Below are positions 12,301-24,712 of a DNA stretch of 64,000 nucleotides, piece by piece (position 1 is the stretch's first letter; each line of letters starts with the position of its first letter). This DNA is from Ascochyta rabiei (taxonomy: Eukaryota; Ascomycota; Dothideomycetes; Pleosporales; Didymellaceae): assembly GCF_004011695.2 (NCBI RefSeq), contig NC_082414.1:1798001-1862000 (forward strand). The letters run 5' to 3'. Under the pieces are notes generated by a model, which worked only from the letters and a program-made list of their open reading frames with translations, did no database searches and had not been told where the DNA came from. Both the position numbers and the translations under genes were made by a program.

Positions 12301-13779
12301 CAGACTGTAGGCAGTATAGTGTTACTATATTTACTAGAATATTTTTGCTATTTTTATTTTTACAGATGTATTTTATAGCATATGCTATTTCTGTTATCTT
12401 CCTCTAGTTGTAGTCTGTTGCTAATTAGATTGCTAGGTATTAAATATTAAAGTTGCTTATGCCTCTATATTGTGCAACTAGGTTTAGGGTTTGCTAGATA
12501 ATGTCTGATATTAAGTGTATTATAGCTGCATATTTGTTAAACTTAGTAGCTGCTGTACTTATCTAGAAGTTAAGCCTTTCCCTCTGTGCCTGTAGCTCTC
12601 CTTACGTAATCTCTATTACAAACTAGCTAACTGTAGATCCCTCTATATATAGCATTAGGATATTAGTAACCTTAGTAATGTCCTTACTCTTAATAGCCTT
12701 TAAGACTAATAACCACTACACTACCTCCTCTCCTAGTTCTAGCTCTTTCTGTGCAATTGCCCTTTGCTGTAATATTATAAACTTTATATATAGTTAAGTA
12801 GATATAAAGAAGTTACAAGCTAATATTATAAGGGGGAGAGTTAGAAGTAACAGGGTAGCTCTGCTTTTAGAGTGTCCTAGGCAGCTGTAGGCCTGCTTTT
12901 CTTCTGCACTTTTACTTACTATTTATGTTTTTTACTTAATATTTAAATTTTACTTACTTAATTTTACTTGCTATAATTATTAATTGTTTATAAACAGTTA
13001 ATTTAGTTATAAGCTGTTAACTTGCACCTTTCTCTGTACTTAGTAAGTGCCTAGGCTAAGTTATTTTCGCTAGCGTTAAGTTTCAGCTAATTAGGAGTTA
13101 ACTAGTAAGACCTGGCAACTGCTAATTAGCTTGTAGCTTTAGCAGTTAAAAAGGCTACCTCCCTATCTTTAGCAGTCCGTCCTATAGACTGCACTGCTAT
13201 TCCTTATTATTAGAGTCTAAATTAGATTAGTTATTGTATATTTTGTATTACAGTCTTTTATACTCTGTAAGAGGTTAAAGGTAAATTTTTAAGTTTAGTA
13301 AATTGCAACTAGCTAGTGTTCTTCCCTTGCCTGCTAGAATAGGGGTGCTTAAGTTCTTAGCAGCCTTGCTTTGTCTGCTCTGTAGAAACATGTCCTTATA
13401 GTTTTAATTTTAGGTATCTTCTCTCTATACCTTTATAAGTCCCTTCTCTTCTAACTAAATATCCTCTAGTAAACGCTTACAGAACTTCTTTATTCTCTAC
13501 CCTAGTACTATATATAGCATGTAAGTTCTGTTAAGGTCTTTAAGTAAATAGGTGCCCCTGTCTAGCTGTGTTCTGTTAAGTAACACTTAGTATAGCCTAA
13601 GCCACTTCTTTCTTAACTTCTTATCTCTAGACATGTTAATTTGTCCTACTAAGTCCTATAGTAGAACTAGGTCTCTAGGGTTAATCTGCTTATGCTGAAC
13701 TTTGTTGTTATTATCCTAATATTCCTTTTTTAACGCTTTTAGTTAATTAGTTATGCTAACTACATCTTTTAGGAACTAA

Positions 13780-14330
13780 TCCTAAAGATCTAACTGTATA
13801 GCTCTGATTGCAAGTAGTTAAGCTCTGTTCTTAACCTTCTAGAATAGTAGTATTTGCTATGTTAGTAGTAATAGTTTAATTAGAAGAACTAGGTTCTAGC
13901 TAGTAATAAGTTAATATGCTAAGTATCCTATAGATTATATAGAGATCCTGTTAGCTAAGAGCACTATTAGGAGGTTGTCTACCTAAGACCCCTTTAGCTT
14001 TATAAGTGCGTTAACAATAGGTTTATGTCTGCCCTCTACTTTTCCTATTACTTAAGGGTTATGTGCAGATACCTGCACCCTCTTAATCCTGTAGATTAAA
14101 GTAAGCCTCTTAACTACTTTAGCAAAGTCTAGTCTGCTGTAAACTATAAGTCTTCTTATAGTACTCTACCTGTAGACAATGTCTTTGTATAGGAACTTTG
14201 CTACTATTAATTACTTGTTATTGTAAAGCGCCCTTGCCTCTATCTACCTACTTAAGTATTCTCTAGCTATAACTAGGTACTAGAAGCCTCTGCTTATTAG
14301 CATATGCACAACATTAATAGTAACTAACTC
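13780..14330 (-). pseudogene. Gypsy integrase core domain
   Basis: Minus-strand frame reads INVVHMLISRGF, YLVIARE, LYKDIVYR, then RLIVYSRLDFAKVV and RVQVSAHNP followed by GKVEGRHKPIV, the order of an integrase catalytic core. The second motif is normally an Asp in a V-D-x-G context and reads Tyr here; the Glu of the third motif (GKVEG) is retained. Stops are TAG/TAA at expected Trp/Gln positions. It would have inserted the cDNA of the enclosing element. Confidence 0.75.
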
Positions 14331-15349
14331 CTACAGCGTATAGGAGTAGGTACTAGTTAGCATATCCTTTATAATCTTAGTTACTCTAAGTTAGCACTCC
14401 TTACACGTAGAGAATTTTCTCTTAACACTTCTGTATATGTTAAGCTAGTAGTATTGTTAAGAGACTATAGAGAATACCACGTTTATACCCCTATAACTAA
14501 TAGTTTAGTAGATGTCTTATATAACTGCAGTTTAGATATCTACATTGTTAACTACACGCCTAATAGCAATATTCCTTAATATTTTTTAGAATAAGTAGCT
14601 GTCTCTCTTAAAGAAGTTTATAGCTCTCTTCTTCTAAGCCCTGCACTCTTTCCTGCTTAACCTAACTAGGGTCTTTAGGGAGTGTAGAAAAACAGCAATG
14701 TCCTCTAATTCCTGTAAGTATTCCTGTCTTAGAATCTAGGTAGTCCTTGTGTTAACCTGGTTACCTAACACTACGTTTACTATTAGGTTTTTAATAAACT
14801 CTTTAACGTCAGATTTAGGTTTGTCTAGGTTCTCCTACCCCTCTAGCTTTAGGTATCTTAATAGTGCGTCTGTAACTATATTCTTCTTTCCTAGTACATA
14901 GCGTATTTTAAAGTCCTAGAGTAGAATTGTAGCAAGCTACCTGTTTATAACTAAGCCTAGAAGGTCTAACAACAACCTATTTAGCTAGGTAATCAATGTT
15001 TAAGTATTAGTCTTAATAATAAAGTGTATACTATATAGCTACATCCTAAACTTCTTAAGTACCTAAATAAATACCTTATATTTAAGCTTTGTTAAGTGCT
15101 ACCTACTTTCTAACTTAGACTAGATAGTGCTTTTAAATCTGCATAGGTGTTGTTTTCTGTCTAGGCCTATTTATTTAAGGTATGCTCCTGCGCCTTTATT
15201 GCTTACATTAACTAAAAGAAACACTAAACTAGGATTTTTATAAGATATTGTTATAAGCGCAGGTACGTTAATAATATGCTCTTTTAGGAGTAATATTAAG
15301 CTCTATTCTGCGTTGCCCTATTGCTATACTGCGTTATTCTTTAATAACT

Positions 15350-16300
15350 AGAATAGTAGCTTTGCTTTTAAGGCAAATAAGGGTATCTAGATACAGTAGT
15401 AAACCACAATTCCTACAAACATCTAGACCTCCTTTAGGTTCCAACACTCTAGCTAATTTGTAATTTTGTTAACTTATTTTTGTGCTAGATATTGTCCTTC
15501 TGCTAAAACTTTGTAGCTAACTACCCCTAATTAATTTTGTCCCTAGTAGCATTTAAGTCCTAACACTATGCCTCTAGCTCTTTCTACGTCTGTAAGGACC
15601 CTGTCTAGTTGCTAGATGTGCTTAAGCACATATTACCTAACACTAGGTAAAGCCTCCTTACTATTGTAATCTGTCTTTAGACTACTGCTAGTAATGTTGT
15701 TAAGGAAAGAAAGTGTATCTAGCTAGTAATCCTTAAGAATCTTTGTTATAATTCTTTAGAAGACAGCTACTAAGTTAGTAGCCCCTTAAACTAGGGTATA
15801 TAACTGTAAAAGGCTAATTAGCGTTATAACTGCTGTTATGTCTCTACTGTCTTTGTACAGTGTTATCTAGTTATAACTAGAGAAGAAGTCTATAAGTAAT
15901 ATAATCTTACAGCCAGCAAACCTCTTAGAGAACTTGTCTGTGGTTAGCAGGGTTCCTATATCTTAAATAGAGACCCTGTTTATATATTAAGCATTATTAA
16001 TAAACTAAAATCTACTATCTTTCTTAGATACTAAATGCTATAGGTTTCTGTATTAGCTGTTACATTGCTTAAGTGTTCCTTATTCTAACCTATTATTTAA
16101 CATCTTAATAAGTACTCCTTCTAAGCTTCTTATAACAGGAAAGGTCTTAACCTGCTAAGCTTTGTATAGGATTGTCCTAATTTAGTATAGAGGAGAAACC
16201 TCCTTCTAAATCTAGCTAGATTTAGAAAAAGTAAAAGCTATAGCTACTTCTCTGTTTAGGATTATTTCCTTAAAGAGTGCTATCTCTGCTAGGAATAGAG
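15350..16300 (-). pseudogene. Gypsy reverse transcriptase and RNase H start
   Basis: Read on the minus strand: CKIILLIDFFSSYN (first catalytic Asp region, near 15900), then KDSRDITAVITLISLL, a GATNLVAVF segment and RIITKILKD at 15750-15860, followed by KEALPSV and LDRVL near 15590-15660. Further 3-prime, VPALITISYKNPSLVFLLVN and NKGAGAYL near 15180-15270 look like the tether/RNase H boundary. This is the Ty3/gypsy RT order. Many RIP-type stops make it dead. Confidence 0.8.
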
Positions 16301-19300
16301 TATTGCTAAACTTCTAATCTTTTATTCTATAGGGAGTAAGCCCTTTTCCTCTTAGGAATAGGGCATATTACCTTTTAAATAAGTAATTAAAAGGCCTAAT
16401 ATTGTGTAGCCTTAAACTAAGTATTAGCTGCTGTTATTTATATGCAACTCTTTTCTAGTCTTTCTAACTAAGTTCTATAGGTTTATTAGGTTATAGATTA
16501 TTAACAGGTTAAACCTTTACCCCTACTTATTTGTAGAGTGTGTTAACTTCTTAGTTTTTAACTATGTTATGCTAACCTCTTGCCCTTAATAATTGTAAGT
16601 TTATTTAGAATAGTAAGATAAGGAAGTCCTTATCCGCATATACTTGCCTAGGGTCCCCTCCCTTAGAGATCTACTAGAGACTGCTAGCATTGTTCTGTAT
16701 AAAGATAAAACTACTTAGGCCTTTTAAGATTCCTAAATCTATAGTTATACATAGGAAGTAGTAGTTTACTTCTGCTAAGTAACAGAACTTTAGTATTATT
16801 AGGTCTTTACTAGTATTAGAACATCCCAGCCTAATTAAGAAGTTCCCCTAACTTTTCCCTTATCCTAGTTATGCTTAACTAGGGTGGAGTAGTAAGGAGA
16901 TAGGTCTAATGCAATAAAAGTAGTGTTCCTCCTACTGTTATTAGACATAATACAGCATATAGTTCTTCTAAAAACGTTGTACTATATAGCTAGTCTTGCT
17001 AACAAGCACTATAGCGTTCTAAGGATAATTAATCTTATTAGGTTCCTTATAAGTCTGAAGTGCGTTAAGGTTATAACTTCCCTAAACTAGACTAGGACAT
17101 TCTATAACGTTCTAACAAATAGATCTATACTACTATTAGCTGTAATAACACCCTGCTCTTTTTCTATTAGGTGTGTCATTTCTTTGTACACTATTCCTAG
17201 CGCTTAAGAAGCACTAAACCTTATTAAATTTATCTAAGCTCTAGTGTTAATTAAGCAGCTAACTGCATGTGACCTAATGCGAGCCTAGCATGTTAGTAAA
17301 TCTTAGTGTACTAGCTTCTCTAACCTAGTAGTTTCTATAGTTTTAGATAGCTTATTTAGAGGATCTTTATTGTCCTAAGTATTACTGTGTGCTTCTACTT
17401 AGTAGCTTCTGTAAGTATTCCTCTCTAATCTAACGTTAAAGCATTAAGCCCCGCTGTTCTTAATTGCAGGGTAATTTTCGCTAAACTTGGCGCTAGTGCA
17501 GACCCTTATAATTTCTAGCTAATTAGCAGTTAACTAGTAAGACCTGTTAACTCCTAATTAGTTAGAACCTCTGGCCCCTAGGATCGCTACGTTAACGCTC
17601 CTGCTAACTATTAGGTTAGAGTCTAACTCCTTTAAGAGGCTTCTAGAACAATGCTTAGATATAACCCTAGGAGACTAAATCTCTAACAGTAATCCCTTGT
17701 ACTTCTTAACAAAGAATTGCAGTCAGAATCTTGGTTTTAGATAGTTTAAGTAGGTCTGCTATTCTATTGTCTAAGCTAGTTATTAAATGCTTCCTCTTTT
17801 ACTAAGTTAATAGTAGAATAGTTTCTAATACCCTCTCTTATAATAGCAGTTTAATAATAGCATACAGCTAACTATAAGGTTAACTAGCAAAAGGTATTAT
17901 TTGCTTATTCTCTATTAGTAAAGGGCTTAACCCTAACAGGTCTTTAATATCTACTACTAACTTATCTCTAGCATTATTGTATGCTTGCTTAACTGTAGCT
18001 TATTAAAATATTAAAGGTCTTTCTTTCCTAACTACAGCTCTCTAAGCTCTTTCTAGGACAGTATTAACTTAGCAGTCGCGTGCCTTATCTAACCTAGTTA
18101 CTGCGTTTAAGGAGGAGCTATCTTTAATATTATATGCCCCTAGTATAATATCCCTGTTTTAATATAATTAAGACTATAAACTTTGTAATGGTTATTGTCT
18201 AGGATTTAGAAGTTCTAAAAAGAGTGTAATAACTTGTAGTCTGGCTTGTAATTATCTATTGTAGATGTGCGCTAAAACTTCTAATAATCTTTCCCTGTAT
18301 ATCTGGGCCTGGCCTAGATCTATACATTACCCCTCTAGGCCTAGAGTCTACACCTTTAAATTAATCTAGCTTAACTGCAGAGGCCAGCTAGTCTAAGACA
18401 TCCTGTGAAACTTCAAAGTACTCTTAAATCTTCTGTTTTAACTAATTAAGTTAATAAGTAGGCAGGACAGATCCTTAGATAGGTTTAATTTAATAGTAAG
18501 TAGGACCAAAGTAGTATCTATGTTAACTGTCTTAGTTAAGTTAAAAACTGCACTACCCTATGTAGGTAAGTGCTCTGTACAATTTGCACTTATAAGCTTA
18601 GTAGTTTAGCTTTCTATATATGTTATAAGAGTTACTGTACTCTCTTCCTTAGAAGTAGTTTACTCCTTATCTTAGGTTAATGTTTCTAGGTGCGTTAGTG
18701 ATGTAAGAGTTATTGTTCCTTTCCTAGGTAGCACTAGCTCTAGTTGCTTAAGAAATAAAGTAAGCGTAATTAGTAGGAGACTAAAGGATCTCTCTTATCT
18801 GATTGTTAGAGTTTATAAGGGTGCTGACTTCTGCTAGGGATAGCTTCTATCCGCCTATTGCCTAGATAAGCTCTTTAACGTCTTTATTAATACTAGGAGG
18901 TAGAGGTATTTTGCTCTTACTACCCTAACTAGCCAGTTAATCCTTAGCCTAGGTAATAATAGACTTAGCGTTAATTAGCTCCTTAGTGCTGTTTATAAGG
19001 CGTTAGGTTGCCTTAGTATGTTTATTATCCCTTCTAAGCACTAATTTCTTTAAGCCTTAGCGCTGCTTATGCAACCTTTTTATAAAATTATAGATTTTAT
19101 TAAGTATAAATAAAGATTAATCCTCTATGTCTAGTCTGTTTTACATGTTAAAGAGGACAAGGTCTTTATTAACCTTTAGCAGTCCTAAGAAGAAGTAGTA
19201 TCGTTCCTTAGATATTAGAATTTAATTATTCTTTTAATATATATTACTATACACTATAAAGTTAGTATAGTAGTATAATAGTCTAGGGAAGGCTTAAGAG

Positions 19301-19947
19301 GTTTCTTTAACATAGGCTTTAAGGAACGCTTAATTGCCTATGCGTTAAGCAGTGTTCTACTCTTTTAAGTAATCCTTTATAGCAATCTAAAGCTTAACCT
19401 AATTGTCTAAAGCGTATAGTTTTAGGCGTTTAATAAACCTCCTACAGTAATTATAGCAGTAGTTAGGGAGGACCCTAACCTTCTACTTGTTACTTAACCC
19501 CCTGTTTTCCGCTATGTAGTTATAGTTATTAAGGAACTCTATAACCTCTTTTCTATTAAAGGATAGTTAGATAGACCTTCCCTTTATTAGAATAACAACC
19601 TAACAGCTGTTTCCTGTTAGGGAAGACAGTGTCTCTATAGAGTCTAAAGGGTTGTCTATAGTAGTGTACATTAATCCTTAGTAGTCTGTTATGTTAAGTA
19701 GATAATAGTTTCTTGTAATTAAAGTGATCTTAATTGCTCTGTCTGTTAGAGCAGCTTAGTCCCTGTCTTTTATGTTCCTCTTGTCCTAAGTCCTAAGGAA
19801 TAGGGCTGAGCGGAACTGTGCGGATAATATATATAATAAGCATTAGAAATTGGACTAAGATAGTCCCTTAGCTAAGGCTTTTCTAGGTTAACTAGATGCC
19901 CGCCTTATTATAAACTTGTTTTTCTTATTTTCTAAATAATAGGTCTG

Positions 19948-20250
19948 ATAGTTACGTCCTGGTCGAGAATTAACAGGATAATTCCTAGGCCGTGCCCCAG
20001 CCTTTAGGGTGGCAGAATTTCGATAATAACGTCCTAGTCCAGAGTTAACAGAATAATTCCTAGGCTGTGCCCTAGCCTTCAGAGTGGCAGAATTTCGATA
20101 ATAACGTCTTAGTCCAGAGTTAACAGGATAGTTCCTAGGCCGTGCTCTAGCCTTCAGAGTGGCAGATATTTAGATAATAACGTCCTAGTCTAGAGTTAAC
20201 AGGATAATTCCTAAACTATACCCTAGCCTTTAAAGTAGCAGAATTTCAAT
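19948..20250. repeat. 75-bp tandem repeat, four units, in the retrotransposon leader
   Basis: Unit motif TAACGTCCTAGTCCAGAGTT with a later TTCCTAGGCCGTGCCC; the CGATA marker recurs at 20021 and 20096 (75 bp apart) and again, altered, at about 20172. The first three units keep CG/CA-rich wording, while the fourth has many C-to-T and G-to-A changes. It lies between the 5-prime LTR/primer site and gag of the minus-strand gypsy element, in its untranslated leader. Confidence 0.88.
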
Positions 20251-20290
20251 GTTGCCTGCTATACTGTGCCCCCTAGTTAGGTTACCATTT

Positions 20291-20543
20291 TGTTCTAGTA
20301 TAAGTATTAAAGCATCTTATTAGCAGGCACATTAGGAAGGATACTTATTATTATTATTATTAAGGGTTAAAGAGATAGGTGATATGGTAGTTAAATTCTA
20401 TAAGTAAGTGTTTCTAGTTGTTGTTGTAGGTGTTGTGCCTTAACAGTTCCTGTTAAGGTCTCTTATACCCTTCTGCCGGCCAGATTACGTACACTAGCTA
20501 AGCATCCTAGTTCTTCCTAAGGAAGTTACTGTGTGCACCGGCA
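20291..20543 (-). repeat. 5-prime LTR of the 11.5-kb gypsy element
   Basis: 253 bp, TGTTCTAGTA...CCGGCA in + orientation. It retains more C and G than its partner at 9055-9307 (for example CCGGCCAG against CTAGCTAG), so the two LTRs differ in mutation load. Confidence 0.93.
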
Positions 20544-20929
20544 CATTAGTAGTGGGCAGTAGCAGTTAGGAATAGTCTAAAAAGGTTACTGAGGTGTGTT
20601 GTGCGGTACTATCTGCCAAAACGTGTTAGAACGTGCTAGAAAGACCTAGAAAATCCCTTAGCTATCCTTATAAAAGTGCTAGACAGAATAGGTTAGTACT
20701 TACTGAAATAAAGTAGGATATAGTAGTAACTAATAAAACTAGGGGTATAGATAGCTTATATGCTGCTAGCTACCTAGTTAGAGCTTTAGTCTGCGCAGAC
20801 AGCTGCCTAGACCCTAGAGGTGAAGTGAGAGGTAAAAGAGGATTTCTGTTTAGCTTTTACTAGGTAAAGGCAAAATTGGTATTAAGCCCTATCTAGCCTT
20901 ACAAGGCGTCTAAACGCTTATAGACAAGC
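20544..20929. other. No gene recognised
   Basis: AT-rich RIP-type sequence between the gypsy LTR and the repeat shared with 40205-40862. No frame gave a recognisable protein. Confidence 0.4.
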
Positions 20930-22000
20930 ATATTATACTATACTTAATAATAAGCAGTTCTATAACATCTCTATCTATTCTGTCTTTCTCTATAGTTTGT
21001 TCCTTTAGGGTAGAGTTAGGGGTCTTAGTTAGCTAGTATTTATGTTTGTGCTGTGCCCTAGCACAAGACTATAACACTATTCCCCCTTCCTCTTTAGTTT
21101 ATCCTTAAACTACGTAATTATTTATTAGAGTTTTATATAATCTGCAATCCCTATATCTAGTAACCTGTAAGTTAAGATATCCTTATACGCCTGCAACATC
21201 TAACGTACTCCACGGTCGAGCGGATTACACGATCGAGCGGATCACTTAAAACCCCACCAAAATTGCCTAAAACCACAACCCTTTATCTCAACAACCACGC
21301 AATAAAATCTTCTAAAATTTTCAGGACAGGGCTGCACTAAAATAAATAAGAGTATTTAAAAGTCTTAGAGTGCTAGAATCTATAACACAGACGTTATTGA
21401 GCGATTACTGTTTTACAGGGGTGTTTAGCACTATTTGCAGGCTATTTCTATAACTATTATAGCTATAAAGCTGAAATCTAGATATGTACTTACCAATAAC
21501 TATGCAATACTATTCTGAAATTTTAAGAAGATTTAATTGCGTGGTTGTTGAAATAAAGGGTTGTAGTTTTGGACAATTTTGGTGGGGTTTTGAGTGATCC
21601 GCTCGATCGTGTGATCCGCTCGACCGTGGAGTACGTTATCTTGTATTAGAAATTTGTTAAGCTAATACACCTACTAAAGTTCCCTGTTATTATTATTTCT
21701 TTAGCAGCTATAAGTGCTATATTATGCTAGGTAGTCTAAAACGTCTAAAGTATGCTAAGTGTATAAAGGCTAGCAAGCTATATATAAATATGTCTTAGGC
21801 GTTGTTAGATAAAACTAATAAAGAGTATAAGAAAAAGGTAGAAGAAGACAAGTTACTCCTTATAACTGTAATTACGCAATTATTGCGTAATAAGAAATTG
21901 CTAAAATAGGTGAATAAACGCGTGTAGTAAAAGGCGCTATGTTTAGTAAATAGAATAGTTAAGGCTAGCAACTTAGACCTAGCTAAGGAAGTTAATCCTA
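20930..22000. repeat. Interspersed repeat copy A, with coiled-coil-like ORF, interrupted by a MITE
   Basis: Matches 40205-40862 apart from the 434-bp MITE at 21203-21636. Shared landmarks: AAGCATATTATACTATACTT, GTTAGGGGTCTTAGTTAGCT-like wording near 21008, and TAAAGGCTAGCAAGCTATAT near 21763. On the + strand at about 21791-22020 both copies keep a frame M-S-stop-ALLDK... with KEYKKKVEEDKLLL and ITQLLRNKKLLK, lysine-rich and probably helical. Homology ends near 22000 (after TTAGACCTAGCTA). It may be an LTR or a small independent element; ends are not defined. Confidence 0.7.
21203..21636. mobile_element. 434-bp MITE related to the pogo elements, copy 1
   Basis: TIRs of about 110 bp start ACGTACTCCACGGTCGAGCG and are flanked by TA at 21201-21202 and 21637-21638. 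Each TIR has GAGCGGATCA-type motifs twice (the first left copy reads GAGCGGATTA). No coding capacity. Outer bases and the GAGCGGATCA motif match pogo element 1, so such a transposase probably moved it. The related repeat at 40505 lacks the insertion (empty site). A second copy in the opposite internal orientation is at 49652-50085. Confidence 0.93.
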
Positions 22001-22139
22001 ACTGTTCTGCAGCGTCTATTGGCATATATGCCTTGCCAGCTACCTAGAGTACTCTTAGCTTAATTAAGAAGTTTGTAGCAAATTATAGTACTTGCATACT
22101 AATTAGCAGTAGCTTATAAGGTACGCAGGTGGTTCCTAT

Positions 22140-22538
22140 ATGTTTTCTAAGTCTAGGTGTCCTAACTATTTAACTAGATACCTTTGTTAATTACTCTTTC
22201 CCTTATATATTACTATTCTTTTAACTTCCTATTTATCTTTGGTATTAGCTTAATAATAGAAGTTCTCCTAGATAGGCGTTCTAGGGTTAACTAGTTCTTA
22301 TAGCAATATGTGGAACACTAGATAGATCTTAATATCCTTTAGCAGATTAAGTCTATAGTTAACTAGGCTTATCTGCTTAGTAATAAAAAAGGGTCCAACT
22401 TTAACGTAGTCTAGATTTTTTTATTAGTCTTTATGTGTAAAGGTTTTCTATAAGAAGATAGACTTTATCCCCCTCTTTTAGCTAAGGTGCTGTTTTTCTA
22501 TTCTAGTTAACATATAAGATTGCTTGTTCATAAGCCTT
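22140..22538 (-). pseudogene. Gypsy integrase C-terminal fragment
   Basis: Minus strand reads AYEQAILYVN, then LKEGDKVYLLIENLYT, and after a one-base frame slip in a poly-A run KNLDYVKVGPFFITKQISLV and KIYLVFHIAIRT. This is the familiar gypsy tail (KxGDKVYLxxKNL ... LDYxxxGPFxI). The copia LTR begins directly at 22539 and truncates it. Left of about 22140 no frame is clear. Confidence 0.7.
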
Positions 22539-22701
22539 TGTTAGATTGGATGGTAAGGGTAATAAGTTGATGATGATGTATTAATTTTCTGTTATTGTTC
22601 TATGTGAGGGTTATTTTCGTCTTATCTAGGTTCTAGTAGGGGCCTCTGCACAGGTTCTTAGCAGGTATATTACCTAATCTATTTCTCTAATACCTTTTAT
22701 T
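22539..22701 (-). repeat. Copia 3-prime LTR
   Basis: TGTTAGATTGGATGG ... CCTTTTATTTAACA, matched by 31991-32157; includes the shared block AGGTTCT...GGGGCC near 22629. Confidence 0.88.
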
Positions 22702-24710
22702 TAACATACCCCCTTAGCTTAGAATCCTATTATAAGCTGCGTAAACTAGTTAATGAACTCTTTAACGTAAGGTCCTCTAGTTACTCTTACATCTTCCTAA
22801 GCAGGATATCCCTTAATATACCCTTCTAGCCCTTAACAAGTCCTAACTAATTAGAAAATCTAGCCTATTTGTTAATTAGTAACAACTTTATAAATGTATC
22901 TGCAATTATATTGTTAGATAGGATATATTCTACTTTAATTATTTTATAGTTTACTTCTTATTATAACTAGTAAGTTATGTATATTAACATGCTAAAGCTT
23001 AGTTTATATCTTAGTAACGTCTGTAGTAACTAGATATATTATCTATATATTATTATATTTTATTATTATTATTAGGTTGCTTAGGGTTACCTAAAGCTCT
23101 TTTAATAGTTAAGAGGTAAATATTGCTTCCTTAGCTACTTAAGACAGTGCTAGGAGCTTAGCCTCAGTAGTTAACGTTGTAACAGCATCTTGTTTGTTTG
23201 CTCTCTAGGCAATAAGTCCTTTAAATAGCTTAATAGCGTATCCTTAGGAGCTCTTTTAGTCTACAGTGTTGTTAGTAAATAATTTATTACTTATAACTTA
23301 AAGTCCTTTACCCTGTCTAAAGTTAAGTAGCAGATTTCTTCTCTTCTGTAGGTATAGGAGCACTTAGTTAGCAGCGTCTTAGTGTTTATTACTTAGGTTA
23401 ACTAGAAAGCGTGTAAGTTGCGACGTGGCAAACGCTATATTAGGTTAATTAGTTACTACTGCAAATATTAGGGATCTAATCTTTTACTAATATTAATTTA
23501 TCTCTGGTAGTTTAGCTAGACTGTTCCTAGGCTTAAGTTTAATTCTAGATATTAGCGTATTATGCCTTATGTCCTGTCTAGTTACTAATTAACTAATCTT
23601 ATTAACGTATGTAGCTTATAATAATTAAATTGTCTATTACTGTCTATTACGTTAGACTTCTACACTAAGAAACTATTATATTTTATCTCTTCTAGTGTAT
23701 AGGTATTGCTCCTGTATCTGTTTAATAGCCTTATCTGCCTCTTATTTGTACTTTAGGTGGTACGTAATTTTAATATTGTCTACGTAGAAGAAGATAATTA
23801 TTCTATTCTTAATTATATAGAATAGCTCTTATAGTACTTGTTTAAATCTAATTCTAGCTAATATTGCTTTAAATTCCTTCTACTATAGTAGAGAGGAGAT
23901 GTAGAGTCTGTATAGGGCTTTCTATACCTTTAGTAAGGTGCCTATTGTCTAGTATCCTCTTAGTATCCTTATATATATTTTGTAGTTAATAGCTACATAG
24001 ACAAACGCATTTATAACATCCTATTATTTTAGTTTAAGATTATATTTTGCAGTAATTGCTATTAGTATTCTAAGTAATTAGCCTGTAAGTGTTACTGTAT
24101 ATATGTCTTATACCATAATATTATATTATTAGTCTTCTTTAACTATAAGCCTTACTTTATACTTATTAAGGTAGTAGTATTTATTAAACTTATATGTATA
24201 GACCTATATACACTTAAGTATTTATTATCTAGACTTTTAAACTAGAGCTACTAGAAATTTAGTCTATAACTCTATTTGTTTGTAGCTTTATAGGTATTTA
24301 TTTTCTGCTTATTTAAACATCTTATAGAGAGGGTGCCCCTCTAGCCTTAAGTATACTGTAGGTAATAGTAGGAGTTTGTCCTAATACAGTTTAAATCCCT
24401 TTACTATAATCCTCTTTAATTAAGCTTTATAAAAAGGTTTTTCTATATATTAACTAAGGTGTCCCGCCTTAGCACCTGCTATAAATGCAGCTGCCTACAG
24501 CATTGTTACAGATGTTCCTTAGTCTTGTTTAAATTAGTCTGTTGTCTTATTGTGGCTTATCTATTTAGTTGGGAATACTGCTAGCGAAGGAGTTAGTAGA
24601 GGCGTTAGGTATGCCTTTATAATCTTCCTGCCTTAATAATATTAGGGTTGTTTAGTATACAGAGTATCCTCCTATGTTATCTTATTCTTATAGAACGTTT
24701 TAGTTTTAGG
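22702..24710 (-). pseudogene. Copia reverse transcriptase and RNase H
   Basis: Minus strand at 23760-23820 reads NRIIIFFYVDNIKITYH, the copia RT active site (family FxYVDDI), with the second Asp replaced by Asn. At 23140-23215 the frame FKGLIA-stop-RANKQDAVTTLTTEAELLALS-like is the copia RNase H signature (WxSxKQxxVxxSTTEAE). Many stops at Gln/Trp codons. The coding region is cut on its 5-prime side by pogo element 3 at 24711. Confidence 0.82.
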
Positions 24711-24712
24711 TA

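Larger units (their letters stand above)
9055..20543 (-). mobile_element. Complete Ty3/gypsy LTR retrotransposon (11.5 kb), minus orientation, RIP-inactivated
   Basis: Two 253-bp LTRs at 9055-9307 and 20291-20543 (TG...CA, largely alike) enclose a minus-strand pol. A C-run in + orientation at 9312-9321 is the polypurine tract next to the 3-prime LTR. TGGTAACC next to the right LTR (20280-20287 on the minus strand) is a plausible primer binding site. RT lies around 15350-16300 and integrase around 13780-14330. A tandem array sits in the leader at 19948-20250. The 5-bp flanks (GTTAG left, CATTA right) do not match, so no target duplication is visible. The gag/leader side (16.3-19.9 kb) and the 3-prime side (9.3-13.7 kb) show only RIP-riddled frames that I could not assign domain by domain. 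Confidence 0.9.
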
